NCBI GenBank assembly: GCA_012839805.1
Contig: DUMU01000048.1
Coordinates: 1 to 64,000 of the forward strand
Reading direction: 5' to 3'
Source: Bacillota bacterium
Lineage (GTDB): Bacteria > Bacillota > Limnochordia > Limnochordales > DUMU01
Length of the DNA: 64,000 nt
Shown: positions 50,667 through 58,830 of the stretch, in pieces
Position numbering within the stretch: the stretch's first letter is position 1
Layout: each line of letters begins with the position of its first letter
The notes under the pieces: generated by a model
Databases searched by the model: none
What the model was told of the DNA's origin: nothing
Seen by the model: the letters and a program-made list of their open reading frames with translations, nothing else
Program-made: the position numbers and the translations under genes

Positions 50667-52007
50667 CTACTCCTTTTTTTCGGCCCTCGAAAGAGCGGCT
50701 TTGATCATGGCGTTGATGTCGTCCTCCGCCTCTTTTAGAGCCTTCTCTACGCCTACCTTGCCGTCAAGGATATCCGTCATAGCAGCATCGATTCTGGCTT
50801 CGAAACCGGCTCCTATGTACCGGTTAACCGGTAGCAGATGACCGTAAGCCGCAGCACGCGCGAAGGCGGCTTGGTTGGCAGGTAAGACACCGGGTTTGAA
50901 GTACGACATGACCGCGTCGAGGTGGGACGGGATCACCGTGCCGGTCGTCCCCAGCACCAGTGCGGCTTCCTTCGACCCCAGGAACTTGACAAAGTCTACC
51001 GCCGCCTCCACGTTCTTGCTACGAGCGTTGACCGAGTTTGCCAACCCGTTCAGACTGCTGCCGCGCGTTTTGGTGTGCGGTGAGAGCGGAAGTTCTGCCA
51101 CATCCCACTTAAACTTGATCTGCTGGCGGTACAACCTCATGATCCAGCTACCATTAGTTTCCATGGCCGACTTGCCGGTAGGTATATACGCCCCGGAGGC
51201 GACACGCAGCTTTAGCTGCAAATCCGCCAGCCACTGAACGGCCTGCACCACGGCGGGACTGCTGAGAGTACAGCGCTTGCCGTCCTCAGAGAAGATTTCA
51301 CCTTTGTTTGACCAGATCGGATTGTAATATATTCCCTGCGCCCAGACCGCCAACATGTATCCGGCCCGGACCATCTGATCCCCTTTCCACTTGGTAAGCT
51401 TTTGAGCGTAGGTCGCGAAGGTGTTCCAGTCCCAGGTCGCTTCGACTTTGGCCGGAGCCTCAAGACCGGCTTCTTCCACCGCATCGGCGTTGTAGACGAC
51501 GGCAATAGTATCAAAGTCGCGGGGTATCGCATAAACACGATCATCAAAGGTGTATAACCTCTGCAGGAGAGGGAGCATCCTGCGGAAATTGGCCATCGCA
51601 TCCGGGTCTTGATTCAGGAAGGGAGTTAAGTCAAGTAACGCGCCTTGCATTACCAACGAAGCGTAGTTGTTCGGGTTAACCCAAAAGACGTCTGGACCCG
51701 CGTCGCCGGCCAAAGCGACGGGCAGCTTGTTCCAGTACTCCCCGTATGGTATAACCTCGAGCCGCACCTGGATGTCCGTGTGGGCCTTGTGATACATCTG
51801 GATCAATTGTTCAGTAGCCGGCTTCTGATTCAGGTCCCATATCCAGTAAACGATGGTTGTCTTCGCACTCGTGATCCCGCAGAGGAGCCAGAGCAGAAGA
51901 AACAGGATCATACCGGTCCCGAAACACAAAACCGGCGAGCTAAACCTTGAAAACCTAGAGAACGACCGGCGGAGACCTTGCTTGGGCAAAGCCACAAGCC
52001 CTTTCAT
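50667..52007 (-). CDS. ABC sugar-binding protein, family 1
   Basis: A 446-residue solute-binding protein with a long hydrophobic leader (about 27-48, LLWLLCGITSA) that has a Cys but no lipobox (Leu, not Gly/Ala/Ser, at -1). The mature part is MalE-like: YHKAHTDIQVRLEVIPYGEYWNKL, GDAGPDVFWVNPNNYASL, DFDTIAVVYNADAVEEAGL, WDWNTFATYAQKLTKWKG, LNGLANSVNARSKNVEAAVDFVKFLGS. GGGAGG lies ahead of the ATG. Base composition looks lower in GC than its neighbours, as with the next gene, suggesting joint transfer. No transport partners nearby. Confidence 0.9.
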   Translation of the reverse strand: MKGLVALPKQGLRRSFSRFSRFSSPVLCFGTGMILFLLLWLLCGITSAKTTIVYWIWDLNQKPATEQLIQMYHKAHTDIQVRLEVIPYGEYWNKLPVALAGDAGPDVFWVNPNNYASLVMQGALLDLTPFLNQDPDAMANFRRMLPLLQRLYTFDDRVYAIPRDFDTIAVVYNADAVEEAGLEAPAKVEATWDWNTFATYAQKLTKWKGDQMVRAGYMLAVWAQGIYYNPIWSNKGEIFSEDGKRCTLSSPAVVQAVQWLADLQLKLRVASGAYIPTGKSAMETNGSWIMRLYRQQIKFKWDVAELPLSPHTKTRGSSLNGLANSVNARSKNVEAAVDFVKFLGSKEAALVLGTTGTVIPSHLDAVMSYFKPGVLPANQAAFARAAAYGHLLPVNRYIGAGFEARIDAAMTDILDGKVGVEKALKEAEDDINAMIKAALSRAEKKE

Positions 52008-52127
52008 GACCCAACGCCTCCCTTGCGTTTCTTACCAGGTGGCGCCGTTGCTTTTCGGCAGCTTTGGCCTCCGGAGAGCGACGCTACCTATGAACGACTC
52101 CTGCACCCAAAAGCCAACTTGCCGCCT

Positions 52128-53414
52128 TCAACGATTCCAGAGCTGCTGGATGGCCTTTGCCATCTGCTTAACTTCGCTGTCCACGTTCGCATTGGGATTG
52201 CTCAGCATGGCGGCTATGCGCTTGTCTGCCTCTACCAAGATGTCGGTCATATTGGGGTTCAGGAAAAGCCGTTGGATCTGCGCACAGTCAGGAGCAGCTA
52301 AGAGCGTTTGCAGGTCCAGGTTGGGCTTCATGCGAATCAACTCGCTCACATAAGACGGCACGAGTCTGCGAACCGGAGGTAGCTGATGAATAACGTTTGT
52401 GGCGAAATACCTCAGGTTTTCGTCATCGAAGACAATAAACTTGACCCACCTCCAACTGGCTTCTTTCTTCTTGGTATCAAACAGGATGAAACCGTCCGGA
52501 TACGATGGGATGGCATACCCGCCGTCCTCAGGAAGACTTGTACCAATAGGCATCGCGGCAATGTTCCAGTCAAACCCTTTGATGGAGCGGACAAAGGTAG
52601 GAACGTTCCAGGTACCGATTGAGCTCATTGCTACTCGTCCAGTTTCGATTCCGCCCATTCGGTCAAGAGTTGGTGACACGCGAAGACCATAGATGAGGTC
52701 ATGTACGAATTGGAATGACCGAATGCCGGCGGGTTCATCGACAATGATGCGCGAAAGGTCCCTTGATACCCAGCCGCTCCCAAACATCCAAGGGATGTCG
52801 ATCAACCGTTGTGGGTAGGGCGTACCACCATACAGATCCGGCTGGCCGTCGGAATTCGTGTCTTTCGTCATCTTTTGGGCATAGATAGCATAGCGCTCCC
52901 AAGTCCAGCTATCATCTCCCCATTTCCCCGGACGCACCAGGCCGGCTTCGCTTACCCTATCTGCGTTATAGGAAAGCAAAGTAGTATTCATTGAATAGGG
53001 GATGCCGTACAGTATATCTTGGTAGCGTCCCGCTTTCACCGCGGGCCCGTAGAAGTCCTTCAGATCAACGTTCTCTTTCTTTAGAAAGGGCGTAAAGTCA
53101 CCGAGAACTCCCATAGAAGCAAGATCCCAAACATACAGGCCACCAGCATAGAGATCCGGTGGTGTACCACCAGCAATCATAACGCGGATCTTAGTAAACA
53201 CTTCAGAGGACGAGACGTTTATCAGGTCTACTCTGATGCCAGTCTCTTTATAGAACCGCTCAGTCAGTGACTTCAATGCCTTAACCCCTTGGGGATCAAG
53301 ATACGAGATACAAGTGATCGTCTCAGCCGATGCCTTCCCTGTTGCATTGAGCGCAGCGGCAAAGAAAACTGCACCGGTTAGGACTGCCAACCACGCAAAA
53401 GACTTTGCCCGCAT
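52128..53414 (-). CDS. ABC sugar-binding protein, family 1
   Basis: A 428-residue binding protein with a type I signal peptide (LAVLTGAVFFAAALNATGKASA) and no lipobox. Mature part: SLTERFYKETGIRVDLINVSS, MIAGGTPPDLYAGGLYVWDL, YQDILYGIPYSMNTTLLSYNAD, WTWERYAIYAQKMTKDTNSDG, GFDWNIAAMPIGTSLPEDGG. ATG 53414 has GGAGGGAGG ahead. In the same frame a GTG at 53522 also has a strong site (AAGGAGGG), so a 36-residue longer form may exist. Low GC: 29 of 60 in 52441-52500. A sequence relative of the upstream gene 50667-52007, divergent enough to bind another sugar. Confidence 0.9.
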   Translation of the reverse strand: MRAKSFAWLAVLTGAVFFAAALNATGKASAETITCISYLDPQGVKALKSLTERFYKETGIRVDLINVSSSEVFTKIRVMIAGGTPPDLYAGGLYVWDLASMGVLGDFTPFLKKENVDLKDFYGPAVKAGRYQDILYGIPYSMNTTLLSYNADRVSEAGLVRPGKWGDDSWTWERYAIYAQKMTKDTNSDGQPDLYGGTPYPQRLIDIPWMFGSGWVSRDLSRIIVDEPAGIRSFQFVHDLIYGLRVSPTLDRMGGIETGRVAMSSIGTWNVPTFVRSIKGFDWNIAAMPIGTSLPEDGGYAIPSYPDGFILFDTKKKEASWRWVKFIVFDDENLRYFATNVIHQLPPVRRLVPSYVSELIRMKPNLDLQTLLAAPDCAQIQRLFLNPNMTDILVEADKRIAAMLSNPNANVDSEVKQMAKAIQQLWNR

Positions 53415-53606
53415 GTTCGTGCCTCCCTCCTGGTTATCTCTGTGGGCACCGTGTGGTACCGGCCACGCAGGCGCGAGCCTGCCCACCAGGTGAGGGTGCC
53501 CGGGGCGAAAAACTCCTTTCACGAGATATCCCTCCTTAAACGTCCCTGGCTGCCAACGGGGTTAGGGCTGTTACGAGCAACCTGTCAACGCGTGCTAGCG
53601 CCATGC

Positions 53607-54827
53607 TCACGTAGACCCCCGAACCAGCAACCGAGGCTCCAGCCGGGGGGCGTCCTTTCCCGTCTTGCTCCCCCCCTCTCCGTGAAGTTGACATGCATGA
53701 CGCCGGGCAGACGCCGGGTCTTCTCGGTCCGGACCGCCTTGGCCCTCGTCGCTACTACCGCTCCGCCGGCCGTCCCTGCCGGCCTGCAGGAAGGTCAACA
53801 ACCGGTCGACGGCCTCGTGAGCGACCGCTTCCACGTCCAGCGAAATGGAGGTCAGAGGCGGAGAGACCATCTGGCCCAGCTGGGTACCATTGGTTCCAAC
53901 AACGCCGGCTTCTCCCGGGACCGGTATCTGAGATTCGTGTAGTGCCCGTAGAACTTGTACAGCGGCCACGTCGTTGGCCGCGTAGAAACCCACCCGCTCG
54001 GGTCGAGCCGAAGTCCACCAGTCGGATTGGATGAGAGCTCGAGCAGATCGATAGCCGGGGAGGTCATCGATGCTATGTCCGACCGCCCGGTCCGGCTCCA
54101 CGATAGGAGCCACCCGGATGGCATCGGCACTCACTCCGAGCTTGTGCAATTCGTCGCAAAAGCCGAACTCGCGATGCCCTGGCGTGAGCTGAGGCGGGAA
54201 GCCCTGCGGCACGTACACAAAGCGGCGAAATCCCCGTTCGCAAAGGTGACGGGCCGCAAGACGCCCTGCCTTTTCTGTCTGAAGAAGCAACACGTGGTCA
54301 CTGAAGGGCAGGTGCCATTCCGCCACCCATTCTTCTCCTGCTACCATGACCGTGGGCACGGGGCTGGCCGCCGGATCCGTGACCTTGCCCCCGGGATGCC
54401 ACGGGGAACGGCGCGTGTCTACCAGAACGACGCCGTCCACGCTGCTCTTGCCCAGACCCTGGTCCGCTTCGGACTCCACCCAATCGGGCAAATCGGTCAG
54501 GAACATTCCATATCCCCGGGCGCGGCACGCTCGGCCAAAGGCCGCGCAGAACTCCGGGTAAAACGGATCTTGCAGCCAGGAGACCGCCAGTCCGATCAGC
54601 CTGGTTGCCCCGCTGCGCAGGCTTCGCGCCGAGTGGTGCGGCCGGTAATTTAGCTTCTGTGCCGCTTGCCGCACTCGCTCGGCCGTCTCCTCGGAAATGC
54701 GCAATTCCCGCAGGCGGCCGTTCAGTACCACCGACACGGTGGTCGGTGATACCCCGGCGGTGCGGGCGATGTCTCGAATGGTAGGGAGACCGGGCCGGAC
54801 GGCTGTGCTAAATCGATTCTTCTTCAT
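53607..54827 (-). CDS. LacI-family transcription regulator
   Basis: A 406-residue regulator. Helix-turn-helix PTIRDIARTAGVSPTTVSVVL, hinge YRPHHSARSLRSGATRLIGL, and effector domain (VDGVVLVDTRRSPW, GRLAARHLCERGFRRFVYV, GFYAANDVAAVQVLRAL, EAGVVGTNGTQLGQMVSPPLTSISLD). The C-terminus has an odd 45-residue Gly/Ser/Arg/Asp-rich insertion (about 350-395) before a normal ending LEPRLLVRGST. ATG at 54827 with GGGAG ahead. It lies upstream of the two binding-protein genes on the same strand and probably controls them. Confidence 0.88.
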   Translation of the reverse strand: MKKNRFSTAVRPGLPTIRDIARTAGVSPTTVSVVLNGRLRELRISEETAERVRQAAQKLNYRPHHSARSLRSGATRLIGLAVSWLQDPFYPEFCAAFGRACRARGYGMFLTDLPDWVESEADQGLGKSSVDGVVLVDTRRSPWHPGGKVTDPAASPVPTVMVAGEEWVAEWHLPFSDHVLLLQTEKAGRLAARHLCERGFRRFVYVPQGFPPQLTPGHREFGFCDELHKLGVSADAIRVAPIVEPDRAVGHSIDDLPGYRSARALIQSDWWTSARPERVGFYAANDVAAVQVLRALHESQIPVPGEAGVVGTNGTQLGQMVSPPLTSISLDVEAVAHEAVDRLLTFLQAGRDGRRSGSSDEGQGGPDREDPASARRHACQLHGEGGSKTGKDAPRLEPRLLVRGST

Positions 54828-54954
54828 GAGGCCATCGTACTCCCGTAGCCGGCCCCTGTCAAGCAAGAGAGTAACTAAGGACGATGAGGCCAGACTCTGA
54901 CCGGTGAACGCAGGAAATCCAGGCGGGAAGAGGCCGTGCCGTCACCCCGAGCAC

Positions 54955-56799
54955 TTAGAAACCGAGCTGTCTCACCTCGTAAGTACCCCGGATATACTGG
55001 TAGACCAACTCGTAGTAGAGGCGGCGGGTTCCGGGATCGGAGGTTGCAGCCCGCCCGAAGTCCTTGAAACCTTGATAGTAACCGTTTACCGCGTTGATGT
55101 AGCCGTATTTCACGCCGCCGTTCAGGTAGTCGAACCACTTGCGAAGCTCCGGTAGACCCTCGTTCCAGTGTTTCTCGATCTCGACTCCCATACCGAGAGC
55201 TTGAGCAATATCGGCTGTAATGCGAAGTCTAACTTCCTCCGACTCAGAGAACATGTAGTTCGGTTGCAGCAATGCCACGTCGAATCCGTACCGGTACCAG
55301 TCATATGATCCTGCGGCGCCAAAGTACGGTATCCAGAAAAACTTCAGTCCCCGCTCGTGAACCATCTTCGCCACTTCTTGCACGAAAAGTTCATCATCGG
55401 GGCTGTCGGCAAACCCGATGCTTTCCGGGTGCCAGTAAAAGCCAATGAGCTCCAGGTGCTGGTAACCCCGTTCTTGCCAGCGCCGCCAAAACTCGTTGAA
55501 AAGCCACTTCTCGGCCGCCAGCCGGTGGGCGAGCGCCTGCTCGCGGCCTACCTGCCGGTAATCGAAACTTTCGGGCTGCCCATCCCCATTGACATCCCCG
55601 AACTGGCGCTGGATCGGCGGGGCGTTCACCAGCGTCAGGATCACCTTGACCCGGTAGCCGGGGGCGTTCAACGCTTCTTTGGCTTGACCGGCAGCCTCCT
55701 CCAGCGCATCCAGCTGGTAGCCCGGGCGGAAGGCCTCGTTCAAATACCACTCCCAATCCGCCCGGTCCGCCGCCTTACCCGGGCTGTTGGAACTCAAGAC
55801 GTGCCCGCTGGGGGTGGCACTCTGCGGGCAGAGGAGAATCGTGTCGAACATCCAGTCGAGCGGCTTCCCATCTTCAGAAACGTAGGCTACGTAGGGCAGG
55901 TAGTCCTGAGCAGTCCATTCGCCCCGTTCCGGCTCGGGCGGATAACCGAAAGGAAGGAGAACGATATGGCGTGCCCCGGCCGCCGCCGCCGAACCGGCCG
56001 CCAGGTACCCGGGCCGGTCGTGGCTCCCCGCGGTCAAGACGGGTGGAGCCTCGTATTCATTCAAGCGCTGAGCGCCCGCCTCGACCCCCACCACCCCTTC
56101 GACTTCGACCTCATCCATCATGACCAGGACATCGACGGGAAACTCGAGGCGGACGTACCGGGCCACGTGCCGCAGGCCGTCGATCCGAAATTCCTCCGGC
56201 TTGATCGACACGTTCCACGGGCCGACCTGAGTGGCCACCTGCCCTACGGGTACCCATTCCCGGCCATCCTCCGACAGGGAAAAGCGTACCCAGCGGGGTA
56301 CGTACACGCCGACGCTACGAGACTGCAGGAACCGGCCCATCACCGACGTAACGGTGCACTCTTCCCCCAGGTCCACGTCGATGCGCCGCGCGCCCTGGCG
56401 GGTGAACACCTGCCAGCCGCTGTCCGCATAAGAAGAGCTGGCTTTCTTTCCGTCGGTCAACTCACGGCCATCCGTATCCGGATACGCCAGCTGTTGCTTG
56501 GCAAAAAGAGGATCGGGCCAGGTCGCGACAACCGTGTACGGTTTGCCCAGGGCCAGGTTGACGATGGCCCCCGGCGTTGCCCCCGCCGCCGGCGTCCCCG
56601 TTCCCGGCGTCGTTCCTGCGGGCGCTGCTGCCCCTGCTGCCCCTGCTGCCCCTGCCGACCCTGCCGGTTCCCCCGCTACCGCTGTCTTTGCCAAGGCCAT
56701 CACCACCATCGTCGCCATGACGACGAATCCCGCTTTGAACGCTGTGAACTTCCCTGCACTGGGCGCGTAGTTTACCGGAGAACGGGTGAAGCCGGCCAT
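54955..56799 (-). CDS. Secreted DUF4855 protein with discoidin-like domain
   Basis: A 614-residue exported protein. Signal peptide (GFVVMATMVVMALAKTAVAGE), an Ala/Gly/Pro/Thr linker (about 45-75), an F5/8-type-C-like domain (about 80-230; NLALGKPYTVVATWPDP, YADSGWQVFTRQGARRIDVDLGE, RWVRFSLSEDGREWVPV, ARYVRLEFPVDVLVMMDEVEV), then DUF4855 (about 260-610), which includes GDVNGDGQPESFDYRQV, HLELIGFYWHPESIGFAD, FFWIPYFGAAGSYDWYRYGFDVALLQPNYMF and GVEIEKHWN. DUF4855 is found in surface carbohydrate-active proteins and has a TIM-barrel look; activity is unproven. GGAGGGG lies ahead of the ATG. Confidence 0.85.
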   Translation of the reverse strand: MAGFTRSPVNYAPSAGKFTAFKAGFVVMATMVVMALAKTAVAGEPAGSAGAAGAAGAAAPAGTTPGTGTPAAGATPGAIVNLALGKPYTVVATWPDPLFAKQQLAYPDTDGRELTDGKKASSSYADSGWQVFTRQGARRIDVDLGEECTVTSVMGRFLQSRSVGVYVPRWVRFSLSEDGREWVPVGQVATQVGPWNVSIKPEEFRIDGLRHVARYVRLEFPVDVLVMMDEVEVEGVVGVEAGAQRLNEYEAPPVLTAGSHDRPGYLAAGSAAAAGARHIVLLPFGYPPEPERGEWTAQDYLPYVAYVSEDGKPLDWMFDTILLCPQSATPSGHVLSSNSPGKAADRADWEWYLNEAFRPGYQLDALEEAAGQAKEALNAPGYRVKVILTLVNAPPIQRQFGDVNGDGQPESFDYRQVGREQALAHRLAAEKWLFNEFWRRWQERGYQHLELIGFYWHPESIGFADSPDDELFVQEVAKMVHERGLKFFWIPYFGAAGSYDWYRYGFDVALLQPNYMFSESEEVRLRITADIAQALGMGVEIEKHWNEGLPELRKWFDYLNGGVKYGYINAVNGYYQGFKDFGRAATSDPGTRRLYYELVYQYIRGTYEVRQLGF

Positions 56800-56946
56800 T
56801 CTCGCTCCCCTCCGCGTGCCAGGGTGACCCTGGAGGTTCGTCTCCCTGAACGCGGTTCATGTTCCACGCGTGTCAGGAGATTCCTTCCTTGCCGCGGTTT
56901 GAGATAGTAATTCAGCACCGACCCCGAGTGCCGGTTACTTGCGGCT

Positions 56947-57012
56947 GCCAACGCCAACGCCAACGTCAATGCCAGTGCCAATGCGAATACGAATGCGAGT
57001 ACGAATGCGAAC
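56947..57012. repeat. Hexanucleotide array, 11 degenerate units
   Basis: Eleven consecutive 6-base units read GCCAAC x3, GTCAAT, GCCAGT, GCCAAT, GCGAAT, ACGAAT, GCGAGT, ACGAAT, GCGAAC. The consensus is RYSARY-like. It lies between the stop of the six-hairpin gene and the start of the DUF4855 gene. Confidence 0.85.
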
Positions 57013-57035
57013 CGGCCCTCGACCGGTAGCTACCA

Positions 57036-58259
57036 TCAGGGCCGTGACGCCGCCGGCGACGGCCCGCCCCCCGGCCACTGCCCCGATGCTACTGCTTGCC
57101 GGAGCTCGGCGAGGGTCAGCACGTAAAAGCTGGCTTCGGACGGATGCCACGGCCAGGAGCGGCGACCGGCTTCGACGTAGTGGGCCCGTACCGCCCGCAC
57201 GTATTGATCGGCCCGGTCGTAGTCCCCCATCACGGCAGCAGCATACCCCATCGTGGCCCACGGGAAGGGGTCATCTTTCTCCAGCCGGACCCACCCCGGC
57301 TGTTCCTGGTTGAACCGCTGGTAGACCTGCCGGGCCCGGTCGCTTTGCGGGTCAATTACCCCCAGCCAGATGGGGAAGAGCTGGGAGGTGGCATCCGGAT
57401 ACCACTTCTTGCCATCCCACGGGAACGCCTGCCCGCGGTCGTCTATAGCCATGGCGTAGTGGTCGCCCTTCCACAGGTAGCGCTCGATGCCGCGCCGGAC
57501 CTGATCGGCCTTGGCCTGGTAGCGATCGGCCAGCGCCGCATCGCCCAGCACCTCCCGGCACAGGAAGGCGAGATCGGCGAGTCCCCGATAGACTTCGCTA
57601 TTATCCATCAGGTATTTGACGCGGTAATTGGGTTTGGCCCACGTCAAGCCGTCCCGCTGCTGGGTGGCCAGTACCGCTCCCGCTATCTCCTCGAGCTCGG
57701 CCCGGTGCTTTTGAACGAACTCCCGGTCCCCGGTGATCTCGTAGTAGCGCCGCAGCGCCGAGAAGAACGTAGCTCCGTACGAGTCCGATGAATCGTAGTC
57801 GCCCGTGGGGCGCAATACTCCGTCCCACGACAGCTCATAGTCGTATACCGTTCCCCGGATTCCGAGGTAGTCCGGCCGCTCGAGATGGGCGAGATACCAC
57901 TCGAGGTGCCTGCGAACCGCCGCTCCGTAAGCCGGCCCGTCGCCCTCGTCCACCAGGAGCCCGAAAGTAGCAAAGTTAGCAAAGTACGGAACTACCCTTC
58001 GGCCGGTAGGAAACGGTCCCTGGGGTAATTGCGTCCATGCGATCCATTCCTGCTCTTCTTCGATCCACTGCGTGTACTGTTGGATTAGCTGCATGCGCGT
58101 GTCTCCTTTCGCCGGCGAAGCGCCGCCGGCGGTCGTGTCCGGTGCCGTTGCCACCGCCAGTCCGAACAAGCTCACATGCGTCAGGCCGGCCGTGGAGAGC
58201 GCCAACAGGCCAAAAGAGAAAACGAACAGCAGTATGAGTCTGCGCCGGTTCAACGACAT
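57036..58259 (-). CDS. Secreted six-hairpin glycosidase-like protein
   Basis: A 407-residue exported protein. Signal anchor (RRRLILLFVFSFGLLALSTAG), then alternating helices with the (alpha/alpha)6 pattern: VVPYFANFATFGLLVDEGDG, YLGIRGTVYDYELSWDGVLRPTGDYDSSDSYGATFFSALRRYYEITGD, LTWAKPNYRVKYLMDNSEVYRGLADLAFL, HYAMAIDDRGQAFPWDGKKWYPDATSQLFPIWLG, WATMGYAAAVMGDYDRADQYVRAVRAHY. Conserved acidic pairs (DSSDS, DNSEVY) are typical of enzymes with this barrel, such as GH8/GH15/GH88-like families; I cannot name one. ATG 58259 has GGAGGTGG ahead. Probably one transcript with the DUF4855 gene. Confidence 0.75.
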   Translation of the reverse strand: MSLNRRRLILLFVFSFGLLALSTAGLTHVSLFGLAVATAPDTTAGGASPAKGDTRMQLIQQYTQWIEEEQEWIAWTQLPQGPFPTGRRVVPYFANFATFGLLVDEGDGPAYGAAVRRHLEWYLAHLERPDYLGIRGTVYDYELSWDGVLRPTGDYDSSDSYGATFFSALRRYYEITGDREFVQKHRAELEEIAGAVLATQQRDGLTWAKPNYRVKYLMDNSEVYRGLADLAFLCREVLGDAALADRYQAKADQVRRGIERYLWKGDHYAMAIDDRGQAFPWDGKKWYPDATSQLFPIWLGVIDPQSDRARQVYQRFNQEQPGWVRLEKDDPFPWATMGYAAAVMGDYDRADQYVRAVRAHYVEAGRRSWPWHPSEASFYVLTLAELRQAVASGQWPGGGPSPAASRP

Positions 58260-58445
58260 AAGCGCCACCTCCGCACCTGGTCTCCGTGCCTCTACGGGTC
58301 GAAGCTGACACGCCTGCCGGGTGCTCCCGGCAAAGCCCTGCCACGGCGCCGCTATCATTTCGCCTGGACCCCATCCCCAACCTCGATCCCCTTTTTTCTT
58401 TGCTTCTCGCTCTTTTCTGCGATTCCTGCGTCATCCTCGCGTTTA

Positions 58446-58758
58446 CTCGCGGCGCAGCTTCCCGAGGCCAGCGTCGCAATTCAGGTGAGCGGGACGTTCA
58501 GTTTCACGGCAGGAGGAAGCGCAACGCCCGGGGAGGATTCTGCGGCCCAAGACGTCCGGCCGCCAGGCCTCGTTCTATAGGCTGGTAACTCGAGAAACCG
58601 AAGAGCAACAGTTTGCCCTGCGGCGGCAACTACTCCTGGCGAAACAAGGTTACCGGTATCGCATCGGGAATGCGGACGAGACCGTCAGGGGCATCACCGG
58701 TGTCGTGGGAGAACCGGGGCGGGCGGGCCCGGTGGGGCGGCAGCAGACTGGAGTATAA
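58446..58758 (+). pseudogene. Decayed 3' end of an XPB/Rad25-type DNA helicase
   Basis: In one frame (from 58458) the DNA reads LPEASVAIQVSGTF, then one register over (from 58504) SRQEEAQRPGRILRPKTSGR and QASFYRLVTRETEEQQFALR, RQLLLAKQGYRYRIGNAD, with a stop at 58756. This is the C-terminal motif VI region of 3'-to-5' superfamily 2 helicases like XPB (normally VAIQVSGTFGSRQEEAQRLGRILRPK). One extra base at 58500-58503 breaks it, and everything upstream of the last 100 residues is missing. It sits between divergent glycosidase genes and probably marks an old deletion or insertion boundary. No start codon or ribosome site is seen. Confidence 0.75.
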
Positions 58759-58830
58759 GAGATGGGGGAAAAGAGAGGCGGGAAAGTCAATTCCCGCTGT
58801 CGAATTCCAGGACCGGGAGGCGATGAAGCC

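Noticed and set aside
55357-56907. A 516-residue plus-strand frame
   Set aside because: Antisense to the DUF4855 gene; composition (Arg/His/Pro rich) is typical of shadow frames in GC-rich DNA.
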